From the NCBI RefSeq assembly GCF_004136575.1, contig NZ_NOIQ01000020.1, positions 1-41,946 of the forward strand: DNA of 41,946 nt, read 5' to 3'. The position numbers and the translations under genes are program-made. The DNA is from Rothia koreensis. GTDB taxonomy: Bacteria > Actinomycetota > Actinomycetes > Actinomycetales > Micrococcaceae. Position 1 is the stretch's first letter; every line of letters begins with the position of its first letter. Below the pieces are notes generated by a model. The model did not search any database. It worked only from the letters and a program-made list of their open reading frames with translations, and was not told where the DNA came from. Shown here piece by piece: positions 16,597 to 25,799 of this stretch.

Positions 16597-17790
16597 GTGA
16601 AGATCAGCCGCCGGACCGCCGTCATCTCCGCATCAACGTTCGCAGGTGCCGCAATACTCAGCGCGTGCGGGTCCAAGGATTCCGAACCCGCCAATGATGC
16701 TTCACCCTCCGCCTCATCGGGTGCCTCCGATTCGGCCTCGGGGTCCGCGTCGGCGTCGGCGTCTCCGCAGGGTCCTTTGGTCACCTGGGCCGATAACACC
16801 ATGGTCTCGCACCTGTTCTTCCACTCCCTGGTCGCGGACCCGAAACGAGCCTTCGACGGCGACGACGAGGCCAAGGGCTACCTCGACTACATGGTCACCA
16901 TCGACGAATTCAAAAAAATCATCCAACAGGTCTACGACCGCAACTACATCCTGATCAGCCCGCACCAGCTCTACACCACCGGCCCCGACGGCAGCATCGA
17001 ACTGAAACCGTTGGAACTGCCCGAAGGCAAGAAACCACTGGTGATCTCCTTCGACGACCTCTCCTACTACGAATACATGGACGGCGACGGCTTCCCCGAC
17101 CGGTTGATCGTCAAGGACGGCAAAATCGTCAACGAATACCGCGATGCCGCCGGCAAGAAACAGGTCGGAGCCTATGACCACTTGCCGATCATGGAAGAAT
17201 TCCTCCAGGACCACCCGGATTTCTCCCACGACGGGGCCAAAGGGGTCATCGCGATGACCGGCTACAACGGGGTCCTGGGGTACCGGACCTCGGATATTTC
17301 CTACAAGGACCAGAACAAGAACCTGGACCAGGACAAGAAGGATGCGAAGAAGGTCGCGGATGCGATCAAGAACAACGGGTGGGAATTCGCCTCCCATTCC
17401 TGGGGTCATATCAATTTCACGAAGTCCCCGGTCGATCATATTCGGGCCGATAACGAGAAGTGGCAGGCCGAGGTCGCCCCGATCGTGGGCAAGACCGACT
17501 TGTTGATCTACCCGTTCGGGGCCGATATTGCCGGGATCGGTGATTACGAGAACGAGAAGTTCCAGTATTTGAAGTCGCAGGGGTTCAACGCGTTTTTCAA
17601 TGTGGATGCCTCGGTCCCGGCCTGGGGTCAGGCCGGGGGCAAGTATCTGCGTCAGGCTCGGATCAATGTGGACGGGATTTCGTTGAAGCACGCGATCGAG
17701 GGGACATCGCAGACGTTGAATGAGTTCTTCGACCCGCACACGGTTCTGGATCCCCAACGCCCCAAATCAATCTCCGGAACCGACGAATAG
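16597..17790 (+). CDS. polysaccharide-deacetylase-like lipoprotein
   Basis: A 397-residue exported protein. It starts with basic residues, a hydrophobic stretch and the lipobox LSAC (lipidated Cys near 25), then a serine/alanine-rich linker (about 30-60). The catalytic part resembles NodB-type carbohydrate esterases: VISFDD (the acidic pair), HSWGH (HxxxH-like metal ligands) and LIYPFG. Expected role is removal of acetyl groups from cell-wall or capsular sugars outside the membrane. The GTG start has GGGAG eight bases upstream. Codon usage changes abruptly near 17225: upstream Gly is nearly all GGC and Glu all GAA, downstream mostly GGG/GGT and GAG with more GAT, ATT, AAT. This suggests a mosaic origin. 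Confidence 0.78.
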   Translation: MKISRRTAVISASTFAGAAILSACGSKDSEPANDASPSASSGASDSASGSASASASPQGPLVTWADNTMVSHLFFHSLVADPKRAFDGDDEAKGYLDYMVTIDEFKKIIQQVYDRNYILISPHQLYTTGPDGSIELKPLELPEGKKPLVISFDDLSYYEYMDGDGFPDRLIVKDGKIVNEYRDAAGKKQVGAYDHLPIMEEFLQDHPDFSHDGAKGVIAMTGYNGVLGYRTSDISYKDQNKNLDQDKKDAKKVADAIKNNGWEFASHSWGHINFTKSPVDHIRADNEKWQAEVAPIVGKTDLLIYPFGADIAGIGDYENEKFQYLKSQGFNAFFNVDASVPAWGQAGGKYLRQARINVDGISLKHAIEGTSQTLNEFFDPHTVLDPQRPKSISGTDE

Positions 17791-17811
17791 GCTTCCGAGC
17801 ACCGATCGGTA

Positions 17812-17879
17812 CGACCCGGACGCGGCCGCCGCTCTCACCGGCTAGACTGGTGAAGCAAGCTCGCGGAGCGTCCGGGTCG
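17812..17879. promoter_or_regulatory. inverted repeat straddling the pur promoter
   Basis: CGACCCGGACGC (17812-17823) is repeated in exact inverted form at 17868-17879, with one more A-T pair outside. The 44-base interior holds the -10 TAGACT (17843-17848), itself within CACC...GGTG (17837-17853). This could be a pair of operator half-sites forming a loop over the promoter. Confidence 0.45.
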
Positions 17880-17950
17880 TTCACGTCCGGCGTGAGACGG
17901 CAACGGAATCCGCGCGCCTGAATACCCCTCAACGCGTACAGGAGCGACGG

Positions 17951-18202
17951 ATGCCCCGAATCATTGTCGACGTCATGCCCAAGCCGGAGATTCTCGATCC
18001 GCAGGGCAAGGCAATTGCCCGCGAATTGCCCCACATCGGTCTGAGCAGTTTCACCGAGGTCCGTCAGGGCAAGCGGTTCGAGTTGACCGTCGAGGGAGAG
18101 GTCACCGAGCGGCACCTCGAGGAAGCTCGCCGGGCCGGAGAGGAATTGCTGTCCAACCCGGTCATCGAGGACGTCGTCAACGTGTCCGTTGCGGAGGACT
18201 GA
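17951..18202 (+). CDS. purS: phosphoribosylformylglycinamidine synthase subunit PurS
   Basis: An 83-residue small subunit that bridges PurQ and PurL in the three-part FGAM synthase of Gram-positive bacteria. Sequence features: N-terminal RIIVDVMPKPEILDPQGKAI and central VRQGKRFEL, both characteristic. Length is standard. AGGAG lies six bases before the ATG. First gene of purSQL, with purQ six bases downstream of its stop. Confidence 0.96.
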   Translation: MPRIIVDVMPKPEILDPQGKAIARELPHIGLSSFTEVRQGKRFELTVEGEVTERHLEEARRAGEELLSNPVIEDVVNVSVAED

Positions 18203-18208
18203 ACGAGC

Positions 18209-19018
18209 ATGGCCGAATCACTGCCCTCGACCGAAGTACCCCTGATCGCGGATCTGACCCCTGACGTCTCCGATGAGCGCCTGGCCGGCGTGCGCGTCGG
18301 CGTCGTCACCTTCCCCGGAACTCTGGACGACCGCGACGCCGCCCGCGCGGTCCGCATTGCGGGCGGGACTCCCGTACCGCTCTGGTACAAGGATTCCGAC
18401 CTCCAGTCAGTGGACGCCGTGATCATTCCCGGCGGGTTCTCCTACGGCGACTACCTCCGTGCCGGCTCCATCGCCGCCAAGGCCCCGATGATGCGCGAAG
18501 TCCATCGGGCCGCCACCGCGGACGGCACCTCCGGGTCCGCGCCGCTGCCGGTCCTCGGCATCTGCAACGGGTTCCAGATCCTCACGGAGATGCATCTCCT
18601 CCCCGGATCCATGATCAAGAACGACCACCTCAAGTTCGTCTGCACCGACCAGAGGCTGCGCGTGGAGAACACCGAGACCCCATGGACGGCCGAGCTGGAT
18701 CGAGGCGGCGAAATCGTGGTCCCGCTCAAGAACCAGGACGGCCAGTACGTCGCGGACGCGCGGACGCTGCGCCAGCTGGAAGAAGAGAACCGGGTCGTCT
18801 TCCGCTATGTCGGCGGCAATCCGAACGGCTCCCGCCAGGACATCGCGGGGGTGACCAACGAACGAGGCAACGTCGTGGGCCTGATGCCGCACCCCGAACA
18901 CGCCGTCGAACCCGGCTTCGGCCCGTCCTCCTCCGGCACGGAAGAAGTCGCGATGCGCTACGGCTCGGACGGTTTGCGCCTGTTCACATCCCTCCTGCGC
19001 CAGATCGTCGCCGCCTGA
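18209..19018 (+). CDS. purQ: phosphoribosylformylglycinamidine synthase, glutaminase subunit PurQ
   Basis: A class I glutamine amidotransferase that supplies ammonia to PurL. The triad is visible: nucleophile C119 in LGICNGFQ, and H228/E230 in MPHPEH. The core begins at [16 protein letters not shown] (about residue 28), so the ATG chosen adds about 25 residues (with [17 protein letters not shown]) beyond the usual N-terminus. The next in-frame starts lie inside the first strand, so the extension seems real. Length 269 versus about 225-235 usual. An insert [10 protein letters not shown] (about 103-112) also lengthens it. Confidence 0.96.
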   Translation: MAESLPSTEVPLIADLTPDVSDERLAGVRVGVVTFPGTLDDRDAARAVRIAGGTPVPLWYKDSDLQSVDAVIIPGGFSYGDYLRAGSIAAKAPMMREVHRAATADGTSGSAPLPVLGICNGFQILTEMHLLPGSMIKNDHLKFVCTDQRLRVENTETPWTAELDRGGEIVVPLKNQDGQYVADARTLRQLEEENRVVFRYVGGNPNGSRQDIAGVTNERGNVVGLMPHPEHAVEPGFGPSSSGTEEVAMRYGSDGLRLFTSLLRQIVAA

Positions 19019-19057
19019 GCTCCCGAGCACCGAGCCAAAACAAGGATTCACACTTTC

Positions 19058-21361
19058 ATGAGCGAACAGCAGTTCAACCTGGACACCGTCGATCACGCAC
19101 GGACCACCCCCGATACCGACCTTCCCTGGGCCGAACTCGGCCTCAAGGAGAACGAGTTCGAAGACATCAAGAAGATCCTCGGACGCCGCCCCACCGCCGC
19201 TGAGCTGGCCATGTACTCGGTCATGTGGTCCGAGCATTGTTCCTACAAGTCGTCCAAGGTCCATCTCAAGCAGTTCGGTGCCAAGGTCACCGACGAGATG
19301 AAGAAGGACCTCATGGTCGGGATCGGCGAGAACGCCGGTGTGACCGACATCGGCAACGGGTGGGCCGTGACCTTCAAGATCGAGTCCCACAACCACCCTT
19401 CCTACGTCGAGCCCTATCAGGGCGCTGCTACGGGCGTGGGCGGCATCGTTCGCGACATCATTTCGATGGGCGCTCGGCCGGTGGCCGTCATGGATCCCCT
19501 GCGTTTCGGAGCCATCGACCACCCGGACACGCAGCGGGTCGTCCACGGCGTCGTCGCCGGAGTGGGCGGATACGGCAATTCGTTGGGGCTGCCGAACATC
19601 GGCGGCGAAGTCGAGTTCGACGCCTGCTACCAGGCAAATCCGCTGGTCAACGCCTTGGCCGTGGGCGTCATGCGCCACGAGGACATCCGTCTGGCCAACG
19701 CGTCGGGCGTCGGGAACAAGGTCATCCTGTTCGGCGCCAGGACCGGTGGGGACGGCATCGGTGGCGCTTCGGTGCTGGCTTCCGAATCCTTCGACGACGC
19801 CAAGCCGTCCAAGCGCCCTGCCGTGCAGGTCGGTGACCCGTTTGCGGAGAAGGTCCTCATCGAGTGCTGCCTCGAACTGTTCAAGGACTCCGTGGTCGAG
19901 GGAATCCAGGACCTGGGCGCGGCGGGGATCTCGTGTGCGACGTCGGAGCTCGCCTCGAACGGTGACGGCGGAATGCACGTGGATCTCACCAAGGTGCTCC
20001 TCCGGGACAGCACCCTGACCCCCGGCGAGATTCTCATGTCGGAATCCCAGGAACGCATGATGGCCGTGGTGACTCCGGCCAACATGGCCCGTTTCGAGGA
20101 GATCATGGACAAGTGGGACGTCGAGTACTCGGTCCTCGGCGAAGTCACCGACTCGGGCCGGTTGGTCATCGAGTGGGACGGCGAGATCATCGTCGACGTC
20201 GACCCGAAGACCGTGGCTCACGACGGCCCCACGTACGAACGGCCGTACAGCCGGCCGGCCGGGCAGGATGCCACGCAGGCGGACCGGTTCTCCGAGTCCG
20301 CAGCCGGCAGGGACCGTCCTGCGGGAGCCGAGCTCGGCAAGGCCGTCGTCGAGCTCATGGCCTCACCGAACCTGTGTTCCAAGGAGTGGGTCACCGACCA
20401 GTACGACCGGTACGTGCAGGGCAATACTGCGCTCTCCCAGCCCGACGACGCCGGCGTGGTCCGCGTGGACGAGGAGACCGGGTTGGGCGTCGCCCTGGCG
20501 ACCGACGCCAATCCCCGCTACGCCTACCTCGACCCGTATGAAGGCGCCAAGGCGTCCCTGGCCGAGGCCTACCGGAATGTCGCCACGGCGGGCGCGCGGC
20601 CCGTCGCCGTCTCGGACTGCCTCAACTTCGGTTCACCCGAGGATCCGGACGTGATGTGGCAGTTCGCGGAAGCGGTCCGCGGCCTCGCCGATGGTTGCAT
20701 GGAGCTCGGCGTGCCGGTGACCGGCGGCAATGTCTCGCTGTACAACCAGACCGGAGGCCAGGCCATCAATCCGACCCCGGTCGTCGCGATGATGGGTGTG
20801 ATGGATGATGTGACCCGGAGGACGCCGTCGGGCTGGGCCCCGACCGAGGACGGCAACGCGATCTACCTGCTCGGGACCACGGCGGACGAACTGGACGGTT
20901 CGGAATGGGCCCGGCTCAAGGGGCATCTGGGTGGCCGCCCACCGCGGGTGGATCTGGCCCAGGAAAAATTGTTGGGAGACATGCTCGTCAACATGTCCCG
21001 GGACGGCATGATCGACGCCGCGCACGACCTGTCCCAGGGCGGCCTCGCGGCCGCCCTGGCGGACGCGTGCCTGCGCTTCGGCGTCGGTGCACGCATCGGT
21101 TTGGGAGAAGTCGCCGAGCGCGACGGCGTCGACGAGTTCACCCTGCTGTTCTCGGAATCCCAGGGACGCGCGGTCTGCTCGGTCCCGCGCACCGAAGAAG
21201 TTCGTTTCAAGGACATGTGCACCGCACGCGGCTATGCCTTTGCCCGCATCGGTGTGGTCGACGCCGTCAATGACGCTCTGGATCTCCAGGGCGTCGCCAG
21301 CGTGCCGCTCGCGGAGCTGAGAGAGGCGTGGTCAGGAACCTTGCCGAAGTACTTCGGCTGA
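19058..21361 (+). CDS. purL: phosphoribosylformylglycinamidine synthase subunit PurL
   Basis: The 767-residue synthetase subunit of the short (PurSQL) type, converting FGAR to FGAM with ATP. Visible landmarks: [19 protein letters not shown] (about 48-66), [48 protein letters not shown] and near the C-terminus the second PurM-like half with [15 protein letters not shown]. Start ATG at 19058 lies 39 bases after purQ. The gene ends just before a 46-bp perfect palindrome that terminates the operon. Confidence 0.97.
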   Translation: MSEQQFNLDTVDHARTTPDTDLPWAELGLKENEFEDIKKILGRRPTAAELAMYSVMWSEHCSYKSSKVHLKQFGAKVTDEMKKDLMVGIGENAGVTDIGNGWAVTFKIESHNHPSYVEPYQGAATGVGGIVRDIISMGARPVAVMDPLRFGAIDHPDTQRVVHGVVAGVGGYGNSLGLPNIGGEVEFDACYQANPLVNALAVGVMRHEDIRLANASGVGNKVILFGARTGGDGIGGASVLASESFDDAKPSKRPAVQVGDPFAEKVLIECCLELFKDSVVEGIQDLGAAGISCATSELASNGDGGMHVDLTKVLLRDSTLTPGEILMSESQERMMAVVTPANMARFEEIMDKWDVEYSVLGEVTDSGRLVIEWDGEIIVDVDPKTVAHDGPTYERPYSRPAGQDATQADRFSESAAGRDRPAGAELGKAVVELMASPNLCSKEWVTDQYDRYVQGNTALSQPDDAGVVRVDEETGLGVALATDANPRYAYLDPYEGAKASLAEAYRNVATAGARPVAVSDCLNFGSPEDPDVMWQFAEAVRGLADGCMELGVPVTGGNVSLYNQTGGQAINPTPVVAMMGVMDDVTRRTPSGWAPTEDGNAIYLLGTTADELDGSEWARLKGHLGGRPPRVDLAQEKLLGDMLVNMSRDGMIDAAHDLSQGGLAAALADACLRFGVGARIGLGEVAERDGVDEFTLLFSESQGRAVCSVPRTEEVRFKDMCTARGYAFARIGVVDAVNDALDLQGVASVPLAELREAWSGTLPKYFG

Positions 21362-21372
21362 TCCTCCAACGC

Positions 21373-21418
21373 ACCGGGGCGGGCCCGGACCACGATCGTG
21401 GTCCGGGCCCGCCCCGGT
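21373..21418. terminator. 46-bp perfect palindrome, two-way terminator
   Basis: Two 23-bp perfectly complementary arms meet at CACGA/TCGTG with no unpaired centre. It separates converging purL and the gene at 21451. T-tract GGTTTC is short, so the very strong stem probably does the work. Confidence 0.8.
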
Positions 21419-21450
21419 TTCACGACGCCGTCAGAAGCCCTCCCGTGGGG

Positions 21451-22638
21451 TCACAACGTCTTGACCAGAATCGATGCGATCACGATCGATCCGGCGCTGA
21501 CGCTGGTGAATCCGCCGATCAGCATGGGCGGAAGGATCCTGTCCTGGACCGACTTTCGCATTTCGGGGTCGTCCGAGGATGTCCGGGCGACTTCGGTGGT
21601 GATCAGGTAGTCCCCGGGGAAGCCGAACATCGCGGTCAACGCCACCGGCATGCCGAGGCGCAGGTCCCACCCCAGGAGCTTCGTCGCGACCGCACCACCG
21701 ATCAGGATCCCCACCATGCCGACACCCAGGATCAGCACAACCGCTCCCAGCGAGGTCACGATCTGCGAGAAGGACGCGCCCATGAGCGGCACCGCGACCA
21801 CGACGATGATTGCCACCATGCCCAGAGAGAAGCCGCTGGCCTTCTCGAGAGACGCACGGGGAAGGACCCCGGTCCAGACACACGCGATGCCAAGGGCCAG
21901 ACCCCAGATGCTGTAGGAGACCCCCGTCAGTCCTTGCAGATACATGGCCAGCCCTCCGCCCGCGACGACCATGAAGAGAAGAACCAGCTGGTTGTCTCGG
22001 ATGGACGCCGGCAGTTTGACCAGGACTCTGCGATCCGCCTCCGCCTGCGCTTCGGGAGAAAGCTGAATCGCCCCGGTATCAGGGTCTCGTTCGACCCGAA
22101 CCTCGCCGCTGTCGATCAGGCGGCGCGCGTGACTCTTGAGGAAGAGAGCCGTCAGGGGCATCGCCGGGAGAGCCTGCAGCATCAGCACGAGCGTCGGGAT
22201 GGTGGCCAAGGTCGTCAGACCCGCCGAAGTGAGGCCCTCGGTGGTCAGGAGGGTCGAGACGATCCCTCCGACCAACGGTCCCGTACCGGCCACAGCGGTC
22301 CCGTATCCGAAGACCAGCCCCACGACCAGCAGGATCAGGAGAGTCGCGCAGGCCATGCCGGCCACCGAGATGACGATGGGCCGCCACTGCTTCTTCAACG
22401 AAGCGATCGGCAGCAGCGTGCCCATGTGAACCATGATGGCCGGCTGCATGATGGTCGCCATGCCGACGAACATCGAGGCCTTGGCGATGGACGCCGGGAA
22501 CACACCGGTCTGGGTCAGCGCCGCCATCGCGAGCATGGCCACCAGGAGCGACGGTATTCGTGCGCGCGTCAGGGACGAGACCAACTCGCCCAGTGCAATG
22601 CAGGCCAGGAGGACGACTGCCGCGTACATGGTGTCCAT
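21451..22638 (-). CDS. multi-pass membrane protein, putative solute:sodium symporter-like
   Basis: A 395-residue protein with about ten hydrophobic segments and one polar central loop (about 195-230, with RVERDPDTGAIQLSPEAQAEADRR). Matching halves carry glycine-rich turns, GTGPLVGGIVSTLLTTEGLTSAG in the first and FGFPGDYLITTEVART in the second, an arrangement that recalls GltS-type sodium symporters. I cannot name the family. The ATG at 22638 (MDTMYAAVV) begins directly at a membrane segment; the open frame 27 codons upstream starts inside the likely promoter. The closing gene pair converges with purL. Confidence 0.65.
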   Translation of the reverse strand: MDTMYAAVVLLACIALGELVSSLTRARIPSLLVAMLAMAALTQTGVFPASIAKASMFVGMATIMQPAIMVHMGTLLPIASLKKQWRPIVISVAGMACATLLILLVVGLVFGYGTAVAGTGPLVGGIVSTLLTTEGLTSAGLTTLATIPTLVLMLQALPAMPLTALFLKSHARRLIDSGEVRVERDPDTGAIQLSPEAQAEADRRVLVKLPASIRDNQLVLLFMVVAGGGLAMYLQGLTGVSYSIWGLALGIACVWTGVLPRASLEKASGFSLGMVAIIVVVAVPLMGASFSQIVTSLGAVVLILGVGMVGILIGGAVATKLLGWDLRLGMPVALTAMFGFPGDYLITTEVARTSSDDPEMRKSVQDRILPPMLIGGFTSVSAGSIVIASILVKTL

Positions 22639-22700
22639 GGATTGTCCGTTCTGTTGCGAGCGATGGAAGGCCTCGGACGTCGAGCGACCCGCAGTGAGTG

Positions 22701-22717
22701 TAATTTGTATCACTTTC
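22701..22717 (-). promoter_or_regulatory. candidate promoter/operator of the carrier gene
   Basis: On the minus strand GTGATACAAATTACAC is an imperfect inverted repeat that runs into TACACT, a TANNNT box. CTGTGA about 18 bases before could be the -35. A repressor bound there would block initiation. Confidence 0.35.
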
Positions 22718-22853
22718 ACAGGCGTAGCCCGACCCTAACACCCGATCTCGGCAACCAGAACCAGGAAACCCGAAGTAGAGGCTGGTCTACTCCGACTTCG
22801 GGGAACACGCCCGTAAACTGGATACCGCACGCCGCGAACCCCCGAGGAGATCG

Positions 22854-25331
22854 ATGCCAAGTCGCACCAAGGACGCCCCGCCCCGGCTTGCGCGCGCCGA
22901 TGATGCAGACCTCGCCCGAAAAGGGTTGTCGGCCGAGGACGTCCGGGAACGCACCCAGCGCGGCCTGACGAACGTCCAGCCGAACACGACCTCCCGCAGC
23001 GTGTGGGCCATCGTCCGGACCCACTTGTTCACGCTCTTCAACCTCGTCCTGGGCGCATGCGCCGTCGTCATCATCCTCCTCGGTCGCTGGCTCGACCTCC
23101 TCTTCTCCCTCGCGGCCCTCGCCAACATCATCATCGGGTTCGTCCAGGAATTCTCGGCCAAGCGGCAGCTGGACAAAATTGCCCTGCTCCGCCGGGACCC
23201 GGCCCGGGTGCTTCGCGACGGGGCCGCATCATCCATCCCGCTCGAGGAGATCGTGCTCGACGACGTCCTTCTCCTCTCGCGCGGCGACCAGGTTCCGGCC
23301 GACGCCGAGGTCCTGGCCGCCGACGGGCTGGACCTCGACGAATCGCTGCTGACCGGTGAAAACGACCCCGTGGTCAAGAGACCCGGCGACAAGGTGTATT
23401 CCGCATCCTCCGTGGTCGGCGGCTCGGGCAGAGTCCGCGTGACGGCCGTCGGTGACAAGTCCCACGCATCCCGGTTGGCCAAGGAAGCCCGTCAGTTTGC
23501 CCCGATCAGTTCCGAGCTGAGGGCCGCGACGGAACGGGTGGTCAAGTGGATCTCGATCGCGCTGGTTCCGATCATCCTGGTCGTGCTCAACGGCCAGATG
23601 CAGGCCGTCGGAGGATGGCATCGAGCGTTCTCGAGCGGGGACTGGAAGGACGCCCTCGTCGTCGCAGTCTCCTCGGTCGCGTCGATGGTCCCCCAGGGGC
23701 TGGCCCTCATGACGACGATTTCCTTCGCCGTGGCGGCCGTCAAACTCGCACGCGATGAGGTCCTCATCCAGGAGCAACCCGCGGTAGAGGTGCTCGCCAG
23801 GGTGGACACCGTGTGCTTCGACAAGACGGGCACCCTCACGGAAGGCGGGGTGACGTTCGCGCGAGCCCACGGGCTGGGGTCCCACGAGGGTCTCGACGAC
23901 GACGCCCAGGAGGCCCTGGCCTGGTTCGGGCACGACGAGAACGCGAACCCGACCGCCGCTGCCCTGGCCCACGATTTCCGGAGGCGCCCCCAGGAGCAAC
24001 CGAGCGGCGTGCTCGGATTCTCATCGGCCAACAGGTTCTCGGGCGTCGAATTCCCTGGCACCGGCGCCTGGGTCCTGGGGGCTCCCGAGGTGCTCCTCCG
24101 GGACCCCGACAATCTCGACCGGGCGAGCGCCCTGGCCTCCGAAGGGTTCCGAACCATGGTCCTCGCCAAGGCCGATGCCTTGGCCCGGGACGACGACGCC
24201 CGCCCCATCCAGAAGCTGCCCGACGCCTGGGCCCCTGTGGCACTCCTGACGTTCCGCGAGCACGTGCGCGGCGACGCCGAAGAAACCCTGCGCTACTTCA
24301 CGGACCAGGGAATCGACCTCAAAGTCTTCTCCGGCGACAGCCCCGCAACGGTGGCCGCCGCTGCCCGCCTCGCCGGCATGGACGCCGAGAACGGTGCCGT
24401 GGATGCGTCCCGGCTGCCCGACGACGGCCCGGAACTCGTCGACGCGGCACTGACCCACAACGTTTTCGGCAGGGTCTCCCCGTACCAGAAGAAGAATATG
24501 GTCTCCGGGCTCCAGGAGCGCGGCCGGGTCGTCGCCATGACCGGTGACGGCATCAACGACGCCCTGGCTCTCAAGCACGCCGATCTCGGAATCGCCATGG
24601 GCAACGCGGCACCGGCGACGAAAGCCGTCTCCCGCCTGGTGCTCTTGGACGGGAAATTCTCGCGGCTGCCGTCGGTCCTCGCTGAGGGCCGGAAAATCAT
24701 TGCGAACATCGAGCGGGTCACCAACCTGTTCCTGACGAAAACGAGCTTCGCCGTGATGATGGGCGTGGTCCTGGGGCTCCTCGCATGGACGTTCCCGTTC
24801 CTGCCGAGGCAGTATTCCACGGCCGACCTGCTGATCATCGGTGGCCCGTCCTTCGTCCTGACCATGCTTCCCAACAACCGCCGGTACGTCGGTGGGTTCC
24901 TGCGCAGGGCGTTGCACTTTGCGTTGCCGAGCGCCGTCGTCGTGACCCTGTGCATCGTCGCGGTGAATTTCTACGCCAAGCACCTGGATCCCAGCGGCCT
25001 CCAGGTGCAGCAGCAGATCCAGACGGCGAACTTCATCGTCCTGGTCCTGGTCGGCCTGTGGATCCTGTGCGTGGGGTCCCGGCCGTTGAGCCTTGCTCGG
25101 GGCGGATTGCTCCTGGCGATGTATGCCGCCCTGATCCTCGTGCTGGTCATCCCGTGGTCCCTGATGTACCACGAGTTCCAGGTCCCGGAGGCGAACCTCC
25201 TCTGGGCTTCTTTGATCACCGCCGTGGCGGGCAGCGCGCTCATCGAGGGCAACTACTGGGTGCACCGGTCCTGGATGCGCAGACACCAGTCGGAGGCCTT
25301 CCGGGCGGGCGTCGCCTCCGGCGAGGTCTGA
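22854..25331 (+). CDS. cation-transporting P-type ATPase, CtpE-like
   Basis: An 825-residue P-type ATPase closely resembling the mycobacterial calcium pump CtpE in layout. Motifs: actuator TGEN (167-170, normally TGES), phosphorylated D323 in DKTGT, the nucleotide-domain text GTGAWVLGAPE, and TGDGINDALALKHAD (about 562). No heavy-metal CxxC domain is present, and about ten membrane segments are predicted. The M4 signature reads MVPQGLALM (279-287) where CtpE and calcium pumps have PEGL; loss of that acidic ligand could change ion choice. GAGGAG precedes the ATG. It diverges from the membrane carrier gene at 22638. Confidence 0.88.
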   Translation: MPSRTKDAPPRLARADDADLARKGLSAEDVRERTQRGLTNVQPNTTSRSVWAIVRTHLFTLFNLVLGACAVVIILLGRWLDLLFSLAALANIIIGFVQEFSAKRQLDKIALLRRDPARVLRDGAASSIPLEEIVLDDVLLLSRGDQVPADAEVLAADGLDLDESLLTGENDPVVKRPGDKVYSASSVVGGSGRVRVTAVGDKSHASRLAKEARQFAPISSELRAATERVVKWISIALVPIILVVLNGQMQAVGGWHRAFSSGDWKDALVVAVSSVASMVPQGLALMTTISFAVAAVKLARDEVLIQEQPAVEVLARVDTVCFDKTGTLTEGGVTFARAHGLGSHEGLDDDAQEALAWFGHDENANPTAAALAHDFRRRPQEQPSGVLGFSSANRFSGVEFPGTGAWVLGAPEVLLRDPDNLDRASALASEGFRTMVLAKADALARDDDARPIQKLPDAWAPVALLTFREHVRGDAEETLRYFTDQGIDLKVFSGDSPATVAAAARLAGMDAENGAVDASRLPDDGPELVDAALTHNVFGRVSPYQKKNMVSGLQERGRVVAMTGDGINDALALKHADLGIAMGNAAPATKAVSRLVLLDGKFSRLPSVLAEGRKIIANIERVTNLFLTKTSFAVMMGVVLGLLAWTFPFLPRQYSTADLLIIGGPSFVLTMLPNNRRYVGGFLRRALHFALPSAVVVTLCIVAVNFYAKHLDPSGLQVQQQIQTANFIVLVLVGLWILCVGSRPLSLARGGLLLAMYAALILVLVIPWSLMYHEFQVPEANLLWASLITAVAGSALIEGNYWVHRSWMRRHQSEAFRAGVASGEV

Positions 25332-25342
25332 TCCCCCCTGGC

Positions 25343-25399
25343 CGAGGTGGCAGTCTTGTGCACGATTCGGGCCCCAATCTGCACAAGATTGCCACTTCG
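25343..25399. repeat. palindromic intergenic repeat, copy 1
   Basis: Arms CGAGGTGGCAGTCTTGTGCA (25343-25362) and its near-complement (25380-25399, 18 of 20 paired, the rest G-T type) flank a 17-base centre ACGATTCGGGC-like. The same frame, with GAGGTGGCA arms and CGA-ATCGGGC centre, recurs at 28174-28230. It sits just behind the P-type ATPase gene and may also end its transcript. Confidence 0.65.
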
Positions 25400-25437
25400 C
25401 GGTTGTGGAGACACCGGGCAGCAGCGGCCCAGACACT

Positions 25438-25491
25438 GCAGGTCATGGCCGGTCCCGCAGATCATGACTGGTCCCGCAGGTCATGACCTGC
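25438..25491. repeat. three 19-bp tandem repeats, operator-like
   Basis: Units start at 25438, 25457 and 25476, with core GCAG[GA]TCATG. The first two continue into GGTCCC; the third reads GCAGGTCATGACCTGC, a perfect 16-bp palindrome. The array ends 25 bases before the -35 of the PTS promoter, so it is a plausible binding array for a transcription factor. Confidence 0.55.
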
Positions 25492-25515
25492 CGACATTTC
25501 CCATGCAATACATCC

Positions 25516-25544
25516 TTGCGCAGGTTATGACCAGCCGGTAGTGT
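25516..25544 (+). promoter_or_regulatory. promoter of the PTS gene
   Basis: TTGCGC (25516-25521) and TAGTGT (25539-25544) with a 17-base spacer. Transcription would start near 25551, 28 bases upstream of the antiterminator site. Confidence 0.6.
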
Positions 25545-25578
25545 CTTTCTCGGCTCGGCGCACAACGTCGAGACCTCA

Positions 25579-25608
25579 GGGTTGTTACTGGAACAACAGG
25601 CAAGACCT
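25579..25608 (+). promoter_or_regulatory. ribonucleic antiterminator (RAT) site, LicT/BglG type
   Basis: The 30-nt segment contains GTTGTTACTG and CAGGCAAGACCT, matching the well-known RAT layout of bgl/lic/sac leaders (GGNTTGTTACTG...CAGGCAAAACC). Outer complementary bases CTCAGG (25575-25580) and CCTGAG (25605-25610 region) lengthen the stem. A sugar-sensing PRD antiterminator would bind it to permit expression of the PTS gene. No such regulator is encoded in the window. Confidence 0.75.
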
Positions 25609-25623
25609 GAGTCGCATCACCGG

Positions 25624-25746
25624 GCACCGTCCCGGTGTCTTCACCATGAGGACTGACCCGAACATTCACTGTTGGGACTGTGCCTCGTGACCCCGTCGTA
25701 CACGACGGCGCGGTCATGGTGGTGGCGTGCGGCTCGGGTCTTTTTT
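25624..25746 (+). terminator. leader terminator region upstream of the PTS gene
   Basis: Several stems lie between the RAT and the gene: CACCGGG/CCCGGTG near 25617-25637, a stem at 25687-25717, and arms GACCCGA (25655-25661) with TCGGGTC (25734-25740) followed by T6 (25741-25746). The last is the probable intrinsic terminator whose read-through the RAT controls. Exactly which stem competes with the RAT is not clear. Confidence 0.5.
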
Positions 25747-25799
25747 GTGTCTCAAGACGATCGGCAGCCCCTGTCGATCGATGCATCAAGGAGTCATCC

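Noticed and set aside
18407-20221. Long minus-strand frame opposite purQ-purL
   Set aside because: Shadow of conserved PurQ and PurL sequence; no independent signal.
21328-22968. Long plus-strand frame across the purL terminator and the opposite carrier gene
   Set aside because: It runs through a 46-bp palindrome and shadows a membrane protein gene; no start signal.
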